Source of the DNA: Psoroptes ovis
Lineage: Eukaryota > Arthropoda > Arachnida > Sarcoptiformes > Psoroptidae
DNA: 64,000 nt
NCBI GenBank assembly: GCA_002943765.1
Contig: PQWQ01000003.1
Location: 3,223,501 to 3,287,500, forward strand
Reading direction: 5' to 3'
In this document: in pieces, positions 12,394 to 25,117 of the stretch
How positions within the stretch are numbered: position 1 is the first letter of the stretch
How the letters are laid out: each line of letters starts with the position of its first letter
The notes under the pieces: generated by a model
Databases searched by the model: none
Seen by the model: the letters and a program-made list of their open reading frames with translations, nothing else
Told to the model about the DNA's origin: nothing
Position numbers and translations under genes: made by a program

Positions 12394-14641
12394 AAATGAT
12401 ATTTGAATTTCATAATCCCATCAAGCGATCATTCATTCAGAAATTAATTCAAAATTCATTTCAATTGAATTAAATGTTTAGTATTCGCATTGACAGATGG
12501 CAACATCGAAACGTTTGAAATTTTTTAAATTTTCAAAAATTTAAAATCTTATCAATCAGAGACAATATTGACAAATGTCAATCAAAAATAACCAATCAAT
12601 CAATAAATCATGATTGGGGAAAAAATTGAAATTTAGTATATTCAAATAAATGAAACAGAAAAATTAAACTTTACTAATCTTTGATCACCTAATCTTCTTT
12701 AATTAAAATCTCTGATCGCCAGCAAAAACCAGACAAATCTCAATCGATGCAGAATTACTACATTTAATGCATTTTATTTCTTCGAGACAAAATAAGATAA
12801 ATTGTGAAAGATTTTCGTTCATTTTTTTTCTATTCTAATAATAAATTCAATTGTTTATTTATTCACTTATTTTCAACCGTATTTCCCCAGATAAAAAATA
12901 ATTATCAATTGTTGATAAAGGCAAAGCATAAAATAAACATTTTTAATCAAAACATCTTGAGAGTGTTTGTTCGCATATGCACACAAACGCTAATGAGCTT
13001 TGTATGTGCCTAATGGCAAATGATATTTATCTTCCGAAATAATTTTATTCGAGAATTGCGTCATGTCAATCAATTATCAAAGTCCCATTTATGACATTTC
13101 GGACATTTTAAAATTGTTTTCCATTTAATTGATGGAATTTTCTGGTTTCATTTCACCATCGAAATTCGATGACGAAATTTAAAAATATTAGAAATGATTT
13201 GAATCATTCGATCAATCAATCAATCAATGGTTGTCGATTGATTGATATCAACAAAAAAAAGAACAAAAAATTGAAATTAAATCAAGTCAATTCAATCATT
13301 GAATGATTATGTGAATGTGTCAATCATTCAAAGAGAAATTTCACCGCTTCAAGATGATATTAAATGGCTAAAATCAAATTGTACAAATCGTACAATTCAT
13401 AGACAAAATTTTAATGAGAATGCAAAAATATTTATCAATGTTTTTGGCATTTTTAAGTTTATTTCCCATTGAATATCATCAAATATATCATTAAAAATTT
13501 CACCAAGAAACAAACAAGATTTTCAAATTCGTTTCTATTTTCGTTGGATTCAAGCATTGCACTGTACGCACTCAATACACACGATTATCATCGATCGACT
13601 GAACTTTGATACACCAACAAAGGTCGCCGAAAATTTCGAAAATTTCTTTCTTGAAAAAAAATAAATTGTGAAATCTTAAATGTCTGTGATCATAATAAAT
13701 TGCCGAATAAACCGGAATAGACTAGAATTGATTGCAACTTGTTGAATATCCGACTTGTTTTTCGTATTTCAAATACGATCAATGAATCCACCGAAATTGA
13801 ACAATAATTGTCCATAATCATATGTGTCTAGAGAATCGAAATTGTACGTGTTTTGATTCGATATATCGCGCATAATAAAAATTTTTGTTTTGATGATAAT
13901 TATCACGTGCAACATTACTGATTATCATTGAATGTGGTATCAAATTTAAGCATCTAGAAAACTCATTAATTAATTATCAGAAATAAAAGTGAAAGTAAAT
14001 AATAAAATAGTCATGTTTTATTTTGTGATATTTTTGATACAAAGTAACTGATTTTCTCGGAGATAAATAGAAACAGCGAGACAGAGAAGAGAGAGAGAGA
14101 GAGAGAAAGAAAGGATTGACTATTCGAGATTTTTGCCAATCGATACGGTACATCGATCGATTGATTATTTGAGTATTACAATTTCGATTCATTTGTTTGA
14201 TTGACTGATTCAAATGACTAACTGGTTGATTGAGGGATTGATTTCAATGTTCTTCGATTGCGAAAATTTAGACGACATTTTGTTAATTTTGTTTTTCATT
14301 TCTTAATCATTGATAATAATCGAATTTCTATTGATAAAAATCATACGATGTTTTTCGAACAAACAACAATTTTTTGCTCCTTTAATCAGACAATCATAAA
14401 TAAATGATATTTTGGCTTTTTTTGTGTTTTAAATGATTGATTAAAACATTGATTTGATTCGGAGAAAATGTCCTAAATCAAATGGAACAGACGCTGAAAG
14501 ATATATAAATAAATGTCTGAGAATGTCTTGAGCATCGACACCGAGAGCTAAATCGTGCTTAAACACACGCTCACCAACCCACTTTTAAGTGATCAAAGTA
14601 ATTTGACGAAAAATAAATAAATGATTTAATACAACAAAATA

Positions 14642-14647
14642 CACGTG
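14642..14647. promoter_or_regulatory. CACGTG E-box upstream of the first HES gene
   Basis: CACGTGCGG context, the class B type bound by hairy/HES and related bHLH proteins. Another CACGTGC is at 13904-13909. Binding is inference from motif and position. Confidence 0.3.
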
Positions 14648-14849
14648 CGGTGTGTTAAATAGGGAGGAAAATGGGAAAAATCAATCATTTGCAATTTAGA
14701 TATCATTCGATATCAATAAAATTAAATATCATATCGATTTGATTCAATTCCATTTGATTTAATGCGATTTATTGTGATTCAATGAGCCTCATTGATAAAT
14801 CAATTTAATGATAATTTCTTTTTGTTTTAGTTTTCAATCAATTCATTTA

Positions 14850-14876
14850 TTGGGTTGGCAAAATATTTTCTCCAAT
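14850..14876 (+). mobile_element. Possible mariner-type terminal remnant
   Basis: TTGGGTTGGCAAAATATTTTC directly follows a TA dinucleotide (14848-14849). It resembles mariner termini, which begin TTGGGTTG or TTAGGTTG at TA targets. No opposite end was found, so this is at best a truncated copy. Confidence 0.3.
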
Positions 14877-16176
14877 GTCTTTAAAGATAACCATAGATTT
14901 CAATGGAAATATGGCGCATAACAGGCAAATGTATATGAAAAAAAAAAATATGAAATGAACCATAAAAGTTCAAATAATTAATGGATCATTTTGCTTTAAT
15001 TTTTCTTTATTGATAAATTTAATTTAGTTTTTGAAAAAAATTAAAAAAATTGTAGATGATTATACACTGATGATAAGAAAATGATAAGATCATCTCTTAA
15101 TTATTATTTTGATTATATGATTACCTAGAGATAATCAAAGTGAAAAAATGTAACAAAAAAAAAACTCATGATTAGTACATTCTACCTCTTAGTCTGTCCT
15201 CTTAGCATTTCTAAACCAAAATTAGTCTAAAATGAAAGAAAACATCAAAAGAAAAATCAATCCAAAAAATAATCAAAATAAAATGGAAAATTGATAAAAT
15301 TTACCAGTTCATTCGATGCGAAATATACTGAGTATGATTTTTCCATATAAAAATCAAGTACGTGTATGTGATATATGTGTTTACACATACAGTAATCTAT
15401 TTCAAAAAATAAGATACATTTTGATTGATTCATTGATTGATATTAAAAAATTAGAAATGCAAATGTAAAAGTAAAGATTTCAAAGAAAAAAAATTTTTTC
15501 TTTCATTTTTCTTTGATTATAATGAACATATAGATGTTGTTCGATGATGTTGATAACGACGATCATGATGATGATAATAATAGTGATTTAAATGATTTTA
15601 GGTCCAAATTGTTGATTATACAAATATTTAAAAAATAAAATAAAATGAAAGAAAATGGAAAAAAAAGTAAAAGTAGAAATATGAAAATGAATGAATGTAT
15701 ATTGGTGTTATCATTAATAATAATAAAAATAATAATATAAAATGATAAGAATAAACAATTAATATCACAACACTTATGATAATAATAATTTTAATCATAT
15801 TTATCATGATATCAATATTTTCTGCTAACGGTTCTCGAATGATAATATGGCACATAATAATTTTTTCAAAAATTATGATTATTATGATTGGATTGAAGTT
15901 AAAAGAAAATTTTTGAAAATAAAAGTACATCACCCACAAATTAGAAATAATCATTTGCAAAAATATCAATTGTTGATTGTAGAAGTAATTTCGTTTTTTT
16001 TTTTTTTTATTGAGAAAAATATCCGAACATTGATCGATTTTTTATTGAAAAAAAACAATTTTAAATCTATTTGATTTCATTGAAGAATTTAGTCATTTTT
16101 CCATGAAATATCAAAACAGATACAATGTATTGAATTCGACTAGTCAAAATTGTAAATTGTACATTCAATAAACAAT

Positions 16177-18849
16177 ATGCAACAACAGCAGCAGCCACCC
16201 TCACTGCCATTAGAATCAAAATATTCAAATGATTCTGATGTTATTTCTGAAAAGAAATTATCAAGACAAAAGAAATCATCAAGATCATCTTCACCATTGA
16301 ATTCGCCGTTGATTGGTATCGATTCGAGTAATAATAGTCCGATGAAAATCGATAATGTGGCTCCATCGACACCAGTAGCGATAAACGTAACAAGTCCATC
16401 ATCACCATTTCCATCATCATCTGCATCTTCATCATCGGCCATGAAAAATGAGAAAAAAAGTTCGAAATATAAACGTAAAAACATTTGTAATCATTATGAT
16501 AATGAACACAATGATAATAATTGTTTCTGTCAACAAGATGCATCATCATTACCATCATCGCTGTCATTATCTTCATCATTGTCATCATATTCACCATCAT
16601 CGACTCCTACATCAATACGTTCACCAACCTGTTCGACGACATCTAATGTACCGATTGTTGGATCATCTGCATCATCATCAATGACAACAACAACATCATC
16701 ATCATCAATGAACAGAAAGAATCATTCACGAATGAATCCATTATTGGAACAAGAACAGAACCTAGTGCGGCCGCTGCAACCGAATCAAGCAGAATTACCA
16801 ATTAAGCCATTATATTACCAGCAAAATTCATCGGAATTCAATGAAATAACTAAAGATATGAATAATTTTAAAAATAATATCAACGATAATAATGAATCCG
16901 GGATAATGGTTACCGATTCAACTTATCCTCATCATCTTGAGGGGAATAATAGAAAAATTGGAAGAGGTTATCGTTCATTGTCGTCATCATTATCAGCAAA
17001 TACGATGATGACACCTGTTACATTAACCGAAACATTTGCTCATCAACAACATCAAACATTCAAATATCAAAGAAATTCAAGTAATAATGATGATAATAAT
17101 GATGCAAATCAATCCAAAATTTCATCAATCAATCAACAACAACAACAACAACAACAACAAAATTATCAGAAAAAAATATCTAAACCAATGATTGAAAAAC
17201 GTAGACGTGATCGTATTAATCGTTCATTGAATACATTGAAACAATTAATTATTGATTCAAAACGTTATCCGATTTCTAATGTAAGTACAATTTGAATGAA
17301 TTTCAAATTGAAAAATTTAAAGAAAAATAAATATGATATGATAATTTTATTTTTCAAAGAAATTTGAGATCAAATCATTTCATATCAAATATGGAAAATT
17401 ACCATTTGATGATAATCTATCATTTCATAATTATTTTTATTTTTCTAGATTATAATAACATTTAATGTAAATTCATCATTTTTATTTTGTTTCTACTTGA
17501 TTTTCAAGTATAATAAATCTAGATTTGAAAAGGCAGACATTTTAGAAATAACAGTAAAATATTTAGAATCATTGGTCATGGAAGAAAGACGAATATATCA
17601 ACAAGGCTATGATGATTGTAAAAAGCAATTGAAAAATTTTTTCAATGATTTAAATGTACAAAATATCACGGTTGAACAGCATCAACAATCAAAGGAAATG
17701 ATCAAAGATAATAATGATGAACAAATTAATCAACAGCAGCAGCAATTAAATGATGAGAATGATGGACAAACAAAACAATCGATCAGTGTTGAATCGATTT
17801 ACGATAAATTGCTCAAACATTTAGATGTGATTGGTGAAAAATTGTTTCAAGAAAAACAAGGAAAAATAATCAGCGTTAATTTATCGACATTATTTGCTGA
17901 ACTGAATGAAATCAAATGTCGTAGTTCATCTATCAGCGGTTGTGAATCTGATGGTGGCCATTATTCGGCTGATGAATATTATCATTATCATTTCAATGAT
18001 CAACATCAACAGCAATTAAATATGAACAATAATAATAATAAAATGGAATCATTCAAAGCGACGAATGTTAATTCAACCGTTCCATCATCATCGTCATCTT
18101 CAGCATCAATGAGTAGCAATAGCAATAATAATACAAAATCATTCGGTAGTGTTATACAACATACAAGAAATTATGTCGATACGAATAACTCGAGCAAAGA
18201 CTTTGAACAACAATCAAAACATTTGATAAAAAAATTAGATCATCTTAGTTTGATGGAACAACAGCAACAGCAACAACAACAACAAAGATATCGTCGTATC
18301 AGTGGTGGTAGTAATCAATCAACATCATCAGCATCATCAACATCCACGGTGATTTATAATGAATTCGAGCATCAACAGAACCAACAACAACAACAACAAC
18401 AAATACAACAACAAACGGCACAAACGTATCATCCACTCAAATCTAAACTGTTATCATCTTGTGGTTCATCCTCGTCATCATCATCTTCGTCTTCATCATC
18501 GTCGTCATCGTCAAGTTCTTCATCATCATCATCTTCGTCATCATCTTGTTCATCATCATCATCATCAACCAAATCCGAATATACACCAAGTTACTCGACG
18601 CTTTTGTTGGCCAATTCAAAATTCATTCAACAACAACATTTGCAAATGCAACTACAGCAACAACAACAACTGCAAAAAAATCAACAACCGATCAAAATTG
18701 ATTCAACAAATCAATCACCATTCTATAATGAAGTGACCATGTTACAACCGCCGCAAAATTATGCCGGCAATGAACGTAATAATAATCATAATAATGAATC
18801 GGCAAATTATGAACAAATTTGGCGACCATGGGGTTTCGGACATCAGTGA
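16177..18849 (+). CDS. Hairy/HES-type bHLH-Orange transcriptional repressor, gene A
   Basis: Exons 16177-17280 and 17509-18849 join in phase 0 to 814 residues. The bHLH (about 335-395) has the proline-containing basic region SKPMIEKRRRDRINRSLN, typical of hairy/E(spl) proteins, and helix 2 FEKADILEITVKYLESL. The intron sits in the loop. An Orange-like region starts with YQQGYDDCKKQLKNF. The tail is WRPW plus five residues (GFGHQ), the Groucho co-repressor docking motif. Long Ser/Thr- and Gln-rich stretches fill the rest, including a run of about 30 serines near 18463-18570 coded by mixed TCN codons. It should act in the nucleus as a DNA-binding repressor in Notch-linked patterning. It is far longer than typical HES proteins (250-450) because of the low-complexity parts. 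Confidence 0.93.
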
Positions 18850-18938
18850 ATCCAGTGCAAAAGATTTTCACAGACATAAAGTTTCACATTGCATTTCATT
18901 GTTGTTTGGATCAAAGAATAATTTTGAAAAAAAAATGA

Positions 18939-18944
18939 AATAAA
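18939..18944 (+). terminator. Polyadenylation signal of HES gene A
   Basis: AATAAA about 90 bases after the stop codon. Confidence 0.5.
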
Positions 18945-19265
18945 AATTTAAATTCAGTTCCAACAACAACAACAATAATTATGATAATTATTGAATGAAG
19001 GTAAGTGGTTGCCATTGTTATTCTGTTATTATTGTTGTTGTCGATACTTCTTATGATCCAAACATGAATATGCAAATTTATCGATTTGATTCAGCTCAAA
19101 CACATAACATATTATGAACAATTATTTTTTTGTTTATTTTGTATTCAAACATATTGAATTGTTTATTGAATCATGAATTTTATAAAAGAATTATTTTAAA
19201 TTATCAAAATTTTAAATCTAAAATCATTTGCTGCAAATGCGTTTTGCGCCACTCAAATTCCTCCA

Positions 19266-19922
19266 TTATTGTGCCACAATAATAATCATTGATTTATTGA
19301 TCTCGTGTTCATTCAGTATGATGAATTTCTACGTTTGGTACGAACAATTTTGAATGTTTCGATAATTTATTATCATTATCAAACAGTTGATTATATTCTT
19401 TTGAATCATTAACAATGATAATCGATTCAATATTAATGTTAATGTTAAACTATTTGAAATAATTAAAATAATGATTATTAAATTATGATGAATTAAAATT
19501 CATTTCATTTTTAATAAATAAATAAACTAATTATTATTATTTAATTCTCCCCAACAACAACAACAACAACAATAATAATTCAATTCAAAACTTACATGTC
19601 CATCTGGTATGGTTAAATATATTCGTACATTTTTGTGATCATCATCATCATAATCATCTTTATCTTCAATGATATCATCATCACTATTGATGCAGCTATC
19701 GATAGAAATACAACGATCAATCGGCTTTTTTGGATGGGATTTTTTCCGATCATCAATCTTCGGGCGTTCAATCAATTCAATATGATCGTATGAAGGATTT
19801 TCAAATGAATTTTCTTCCATTGATTCATATTTAAATGAAGAATCTTTCCAATGATTTTTGTGATTATTATTGAATCGTCCAATCAGTTTATGATAGACAA
19901 TATCCATGATTTCTCGTGGCAT
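19266..19922 (-). CDS. Orphan two-exon gene, about 129 aa
   Basis: ATG at 19922 (MPREIMDIVYHKLIGRF) opens an acidic, Asp- and Ser-rich frame that reaches a strong GTAAGT donor after IPDGH (exon end 19596). A TAG acceptor at 19329-19330 allows a phase-0 terminal exon 19328-19266 (KFIILNEHEINK...) with its own stop. The composition of the first exon looks coding (mixed codons, no long A/T runs except an acidic stretch). The second exon is short and its acceptor weak, so the 3' end could differ. No family recognised. It lies tail-to-tail with HES gene A. Confidence 0.4.
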
Positions 19923-22900
19923 TTCGGAGTAAATTGCAAAATTCAGCACCAATCTTCAATTTCAAATGGACAAGTGATCGATTGAATATTCACCGACGAC
20001 AAGTGGTAAGTTTTGAATATATTAATGAGAATAAATATTCTATTCAATTCTTCAATTTTTCTCTTCAGGTATTTTTCAATCATCGAAAGACCTCATCATC
20101 ATCATCATCGGCAACAAACGTCATCGTATGTCAATTGAAAATTGAAAATTATTGAATCATAATAAAACAAATGACGTTCGCATAATATTTTTTGATTTTA
20201 TTACCAGAAATTTAAGCATTTTGGTTATTTCAGACAAATTTGAAAACAAATTTCACCCATGAAATATTTTGATTTCAAAAATTTGCCTCTAATTTTATTG
20301 AATTAAATGACAGATTTTTGAATTCAAAAATAAAAAAGGATTAAATTTGCCTGTGATTTGCCTATTGAAGAAAAATCAAAATAGAAAAAATGTTCTTGAC
20401 ATTCGACATGAAAAAATTGACCTCTGTATAGCAGAGAGAATGGCTTTCTTATGATATAAATTCTAATTTATATTTACAAATATCTGAATTATATGTCCAT
20501 CCATCCATCTATTTTCATTTCTCTGACCATTGCAGACCATTGTCTTCATGGTAAATCCATGGTAAATTTTCAATAGGCAACAAACGAACAACATACAAAC
20601 AAACAAATGAATTTCAATAATCGATTGGTTTATATTTATTTATATTTTATTTCATTGATTTCTACGAAAATATTTGAATTTTTCCAATTCAAACAATTGG
20701 AAGGGATTAAAGAAAAATATTTCTTCTTCTTTCATTCTTGGACTCAACAATGAACGGCTTAAAATTTAAGCCTTAAACGGTTATTGGTATTGGCCTTGCT
20801 GACCAAAGTGTGTGTGTGGGTCTCTAGACCTCTATCTCGGTGACCAACAGTTTTGACTCTTCAATATGTTGTTGTTGTTGTCCTTTCAGTGAAGGAATTA
20901 GTTTGGTGAAATTTAAGAAACGAAAAAAATAAAAAATGAATTGATTTGATTTTTGAAATATTTGAAAAATATTCAAATATGTTTCGAATGAATGAATGAA
21001 TCAATGAATGATAATAATGATCAATTTGAATATTTTCAATCAATTATTATTATTATTATTCATTGTAAAATACAGTTTTCTTTACAAATTTTTTGTCCTT
21101 TATTTTTTTTTAATAATAATCATAGTGTTTACGGTAAATAATGCTTAGAATGTTCGATTTGTTTTGAGCCTTCTCCGTCAAAATATCCAACAAAAAAAAA
21201 GAAAGGATTAACTTTGAAATATTTTCTTAATTGATTATTGATCAATGAAAATTGTTTTGATCTTTGAAAAATAAGAATAAGTTCGAGGTGACCACGACGG
21301 TGTTCGGTGACCCTAGTTTCGCCGAGGTTTCGAGGTTATTTTTTCCTGGGTATTTTTTTTGGATTTTACAGCAGTTTCTCTGCAATTCCAGTGTTTCTGG
21401 CCATCTTTGAAATCATTTGAATCTTCCACCAACTAATTACATCATCAAAACGAATGAAATTAATTGTTTGATTTATTACGATAATTAAAAAATTTTAATG
21501 ATTTTAAAATTTCAAATTGTTTTCATTTACGTAGACAAACACATAAAAACACGAAACATTTCTTTTTATCGACCAATTTACCTTGTTGGTAAATTGACAA
21601 AAAGAGAATCGAAATTCAAAGAAAAAAAAATATTTATGGACAAAATAAATAACACGTGCGTATGCATGTGAAAATGCGTGTGCGTATGTGTGCGGGAATT
21701 TTATAATAAAATGATTATTATTTATTAACCCTAACACAGCAACAACATATTTTAACATGGTCAATAAATAAATAGAAAAATCAATGGTGAATCATTATTT
21801 TTTGAATCGATTTTAAATGGATGAATAAAATTACATATTTTTCTCTTGTCCATATTTGCAAATAAATACAATGATTTATTTTCTGTATTTCAAATACAAT
21901 TCAATAATTTCGATCGATGACTAATTTGCTTTACATTTTTTTCGGTACAGACATGATTTATGTATGTTTAATTTTTGCTTTATGACCAAGTTATACATGT
22001 ATATTTATCAGTGATAATAATTTAATAATTATTGGAAATAAATCAAAATTAAATGATTTGATTCATAGATTTTTCACAAAAAAAAATTTTAAATTTTTAA
22101 AGCAAGAAAAATGAATGAATGAATGTACAAATGTAATCCTGAACCATAACTAATTATTAATTCAATATTAATAATGATAATAATAATTCATAGTTTATTA
22201 TCTTTGGGAATTTCTGAACGAAAAAATTTGAGTCGATTCAGTAGACAAATGGACACAGTTATATTTCTGGTGATTTTCAAATGATTTATTTGAAACACAT
22301 TAATACCTGATATGGCCGCTTAATTTCTTCCTTAGCGTACCTTGTGCATGCATGTGTCCATGATGGACCTTGCATGCGGATCATCCCTATCGGTCGATAT
22401 GATTATGACCAATTGGAAAAATATTGCAAAAATGATTATCATTTTTCTAAGGTCAATAAATATTGAATTGAACATATTTACCCGTTTATTTATTATTTCA
22501 AATTTTGCTTCAGCCAAAAATGAAGATGATTTGTTACGCATTTCTTTCAATATTTCAAATTATATCGAAAAAATTCATCGAATGATTAACACGATTATAT
22601 TGGTCAATGATGGTCAGTGGAAAAAAAATTGGAAAAAATGGAAAAAATCAAATAAAATTTCGCCAACAAAACATTGACCCATTATCGATACACACACATG
22701 AATATTTGACCCCTTAAATATGATTTGTTATCGACTTAGAAAAAAAAAGTGAAGTAAATGAAAAATATGTCATCATCATTATGTTCATTTAGTTTTCTTC
22801 GACTAAAATGACCCTTGGTCATCCAAGAAAATGAAAAATATGGCCAAAATTAACAAAAAACAGAAAACAACTATCAAAGACTCAAGTTTGATTGACTATA

Positions 22901-23746
22901 TTTCTTGCCGATCATATTTTGATTGACCGAATAACTAAATGAATGATAATAAACTCTCTTAATTATCGGCCATAAACTCAACTTTGAATTGAATTTAAAC
23001 TCATTTTAAATTATTTGAAAAGTACCGTAACAAATTTTAGCAAATGAAAATTAATGAATTTAATTTTTTGACCGATATTTCAGTGAATGGAGTACAAATA
23101 TCTTTAATTGAAAATGAATGAAAATATTTTTTCAAAAATCAATCAAATCAAAGCCCAAGAAAAATAAAAAATAAAATTCATCAAAATTTATGTCAATCAA
23201 AAATGACCAATGCCCATTTTTTTCTTTGAAATCAAATTGTCCAAATGTTTTTCTTATTTTTTATGTGTGTTTGATCATTGCCTCTGGTCATTTGTTTTCT
23301 ACTCTATTTGTAACCAATTTGATCGGCGAATTTGTGAAGAAAAAATTCCGAGAAATTGACTTTGATTCGTTTATTTGGTTATTTCAAAAGTTCAAAACTT
23401 CAAAAGAAATTTTGCCCTTTTATATTAGCCTTAACTTGGTTCTTCTAAGACGGTTAAGCGGTTCCGGCCATTCGGCGATATTTAATGGCCATGCAAGCGA
23501 TAGACAAGTTGCGAATCGACTGAGAGAGAGACACGCACGTGTATTCAAGTCATTTTTCCAAGAAAGAAGGAGGAAAAAACAAGGAATCAATTTCAAAATG
23601 TAATTTATTTGACAATTATTGAATTATTTGATTAATAATATGATTTATGATACAACAAAGATTTATAATTTTATGATTTTTAAAGAGATATTTATCAAAG
23701 TATAATTATAATTGATAATTATGATTATCATTAATCATAACTATGA
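19923..23746. other. Spacer between the orphan gene and HES gene B
   Basis: Mostly AT-rich with no supported gene. It includes a possible spliced plus-strand transcript around 19940-20155 (GTAAGT donor at about 19999, CTCTTCAG acceptor at about 20070), a CACGTG at 21653-21658, and two GC-richer islands near 21285-21370 and 23440-23550. Confidence 0.45.
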
Positions 23747-24907
23747 TCACCATGGTCGCCATACATCATCATCATCATCTCCATAATTATGTTTTTGAAT
23801 TTTTAAATTTAATGGAAAATTTTCCTGTTGTTCCTGTCGCTGTTGTTGATGTAATTGATGATGATCATCAGATCCATAACCATGATCATAATCGTCATGA
23901 TCAATGTTGTTATCATTAATTTCATCATAATCATCCATATCATCATCGGTAATCATATCATTATCATCAATATCATATTCAATTTGATAATGTTTTCTTT
24001 TTAATCTATTTTCAATGATTGTCTGCGATTTTTGTGCTTGTGATAAGCATGAGGATGATGATGATAATAATGATGATGACTGATTAATGCATTCTTTTGA
24101 AACCGGTGATGATGATAATGATAATGATGATGATGATGATGATGCAGATGATTCGGATGATGGTGCAGGCGATGGTGGTGTAACAAACGTAGCTGTTGAT
24201 GATGATGATGATGATGATTGTGGTTGTAACTGTGATGGCTGCTGATGCGAATGCTCCAATGCTGATGATAATGATTGTTGTAAATATTTTTTCAATAATT
24301 CATATGTAATATTTGATTGATTTTCATTTAAATATCGACAAATTTGTTTTATACATTCAGAATAACCGGCCATAAATTGACTATTATTGTTTTCATTATT
24401 TTCTTTGTTCGCCACTGCATTCGATTCTGATTTTTGTTGTTGAAAATTTTGATGCAATTTTTGTACATAATTCACCGTTAATTCTAATATATCAGCTTTC
24501 TCTAATTTACATTTATTATTTTGTGTCAATTGTCCAGCTGAATCGACAACAATTGTTTTTAATTGTGATAAACATTGATTAATACGTGCACGACGTCTTT
24601 TTTCCATCAATGGTTTCGATATTCGTATACCATTTTGTTGTTGTTGATCTAACCCGATCAATATGTTTGGATTTGTATTGAACCGTGTGGTCGGCATCAT
24701 TATCATTGGTTTCGGTTGATTATTAATTTTTTTCATTTGTTGATTCATTAACACTGGTCTTGGTGCATTGATCATCGATGGTATTGATGGTTGCAGTATT
24801 CTTGTCGCCGATTCTTGTTGTTGTGGCATCATTAATTGTTGTCTTTGTTGCTGTTGTTGTTGATTATGCTGATGCTGTGTTGCACGAATATAGGCAATCT
24901 TTGTCAT
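23747..24907 (-). CDS. Hairy/HES-type bHLH-Orange transcriptional repressor, gene B
   Basis: Single-exon frame; the first ATG (MTKIAYIRATQ) is at 24907, giving 386 residues. The bHLH at about 98-152 reads SKPLMEKRRRARINQCLSQLK, then a loop and KLEKADILELTVNYVQKL: the basic-region proline and helix 2 fit hairy/HES proteins closely. The Orange domain (about 178-215) has GYSECIKQICRYLN. The protein ends exactly in WRPW, the Groucho-recruiting motif. Gln-rich N-terminus, Ser-rich and acidic Asp-rich C-terminal half. Expected function is nuclear repression downstream of Notch or in segmentation/neurogenesis. It has no intron in the loop, unlike gene A, and the basic regions differ (RRARIN versus RRDRIN), so the pair is probably old or from different subfamilies. 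Size is normal for the family. Confidence 0.94.
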   Translation of the reverse strand: MTKIAYIRATQHQHNQQQQQQRQQLMMPQQQESATRILQPSIPSMINAPRPVLMNQQMKKINNQPKPMIMMPTTRFNTNPNILIGLDQQQQNGIRISKPLMEKRRRARINQCLSQLKTIVVDSAGQLTQNNKCKLEKADILELTVNYVQKLHQNFQQQKSESNAVANKENNENNNSQFMAGYSECIKQICRYLNENQSNITYELLKKYLQQSLSSALEHSHQQPSQLQPQSSSSSSSTATFVTPPSPAPSSESSASSSSSSLSLSSSPVSKECINQSSSLLSSSSSCLSQAQKSQTIIENRLKRKHYQIEYDIDDNDMITDDDMDDYDEINDNNIDHDDYDHGYGSDDHHQLHQQQRQEQQENFPLNLKIQKHNYGDDDDDVWRPW

Positions 24908-25036
24908 TTTGTTTAATTGTTCAAATATCAAAGAAATTTTTAAAAAAATCTTGAAAAGAAATCTTTGAATATCGTCAAAACAACACTCGAATTTCAAATG
25001 ATCTCGATTTTGGATTGAAATACAAACCGAAATTTG

Positions 25037-25044
25037 TATTTATA
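25037..25044 (-). promoter_or_regulatory. Possible TATA box of HES gene B
   Basis: On the minus strand this reads TATAAATA, about 130 bases before the ATG at 24907, leaving room for a start site and a leader of roughly 100 bases. Seen: the motif and distance. Use is inferred. Confidence 0.4.
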
Positions 25045-25111
25045 TGTGTTTCTTCCTCGAACGATTTCATTCCTTTACCAATTGTTGCAGTGTACTTTTT
25101 TATGATCATTT

Positions 25112-25117
25112 CACGTG
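25112..25117. promoter_or_regulatory. CACGTG E-box near the HES gene B promoter
   Basis: Lies about 70 bases upstream of the possible TATA box. A CTCGTG (CACGAG on the other strand, an N-box type site) follows at about 25264. HES proteins bind such sites and often repress their own genes; autoregulation here is inference. Confidence 0.35.

Larger units (their letters stand above)
12394..16176. other. Intergenic spacer upstream of the first HES gene
   Basis: No supported gene. It contains an AG-repeat near 14085-14108, a mariner-like terminal sequence at 14850, and CACGTG E-boxes at 13904-13909 and 14642-14647. As the upstream region of a hairy/HES gene it probably carries its regulatory sites, which is inference from position. 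Confidence 0.5.

Noticed and set aside
16140..16684. Minus- and plus-strand ORFs rich in Met/Asp/His over HES gene A
   Set aside because: Shadows of TCA/CAT triplet repeats in the real HES frame.
22332..22677. Overlapping ORFs on both strands
   Set aside because: Both follow AT-rich sequence without motifs, and mutual overlap favours chance.
24001..24186. His-rich minus-strand ORF inside HES gene B
   Set aside because: Frame-shifted reading of the Ser-rich tract of the real gene.
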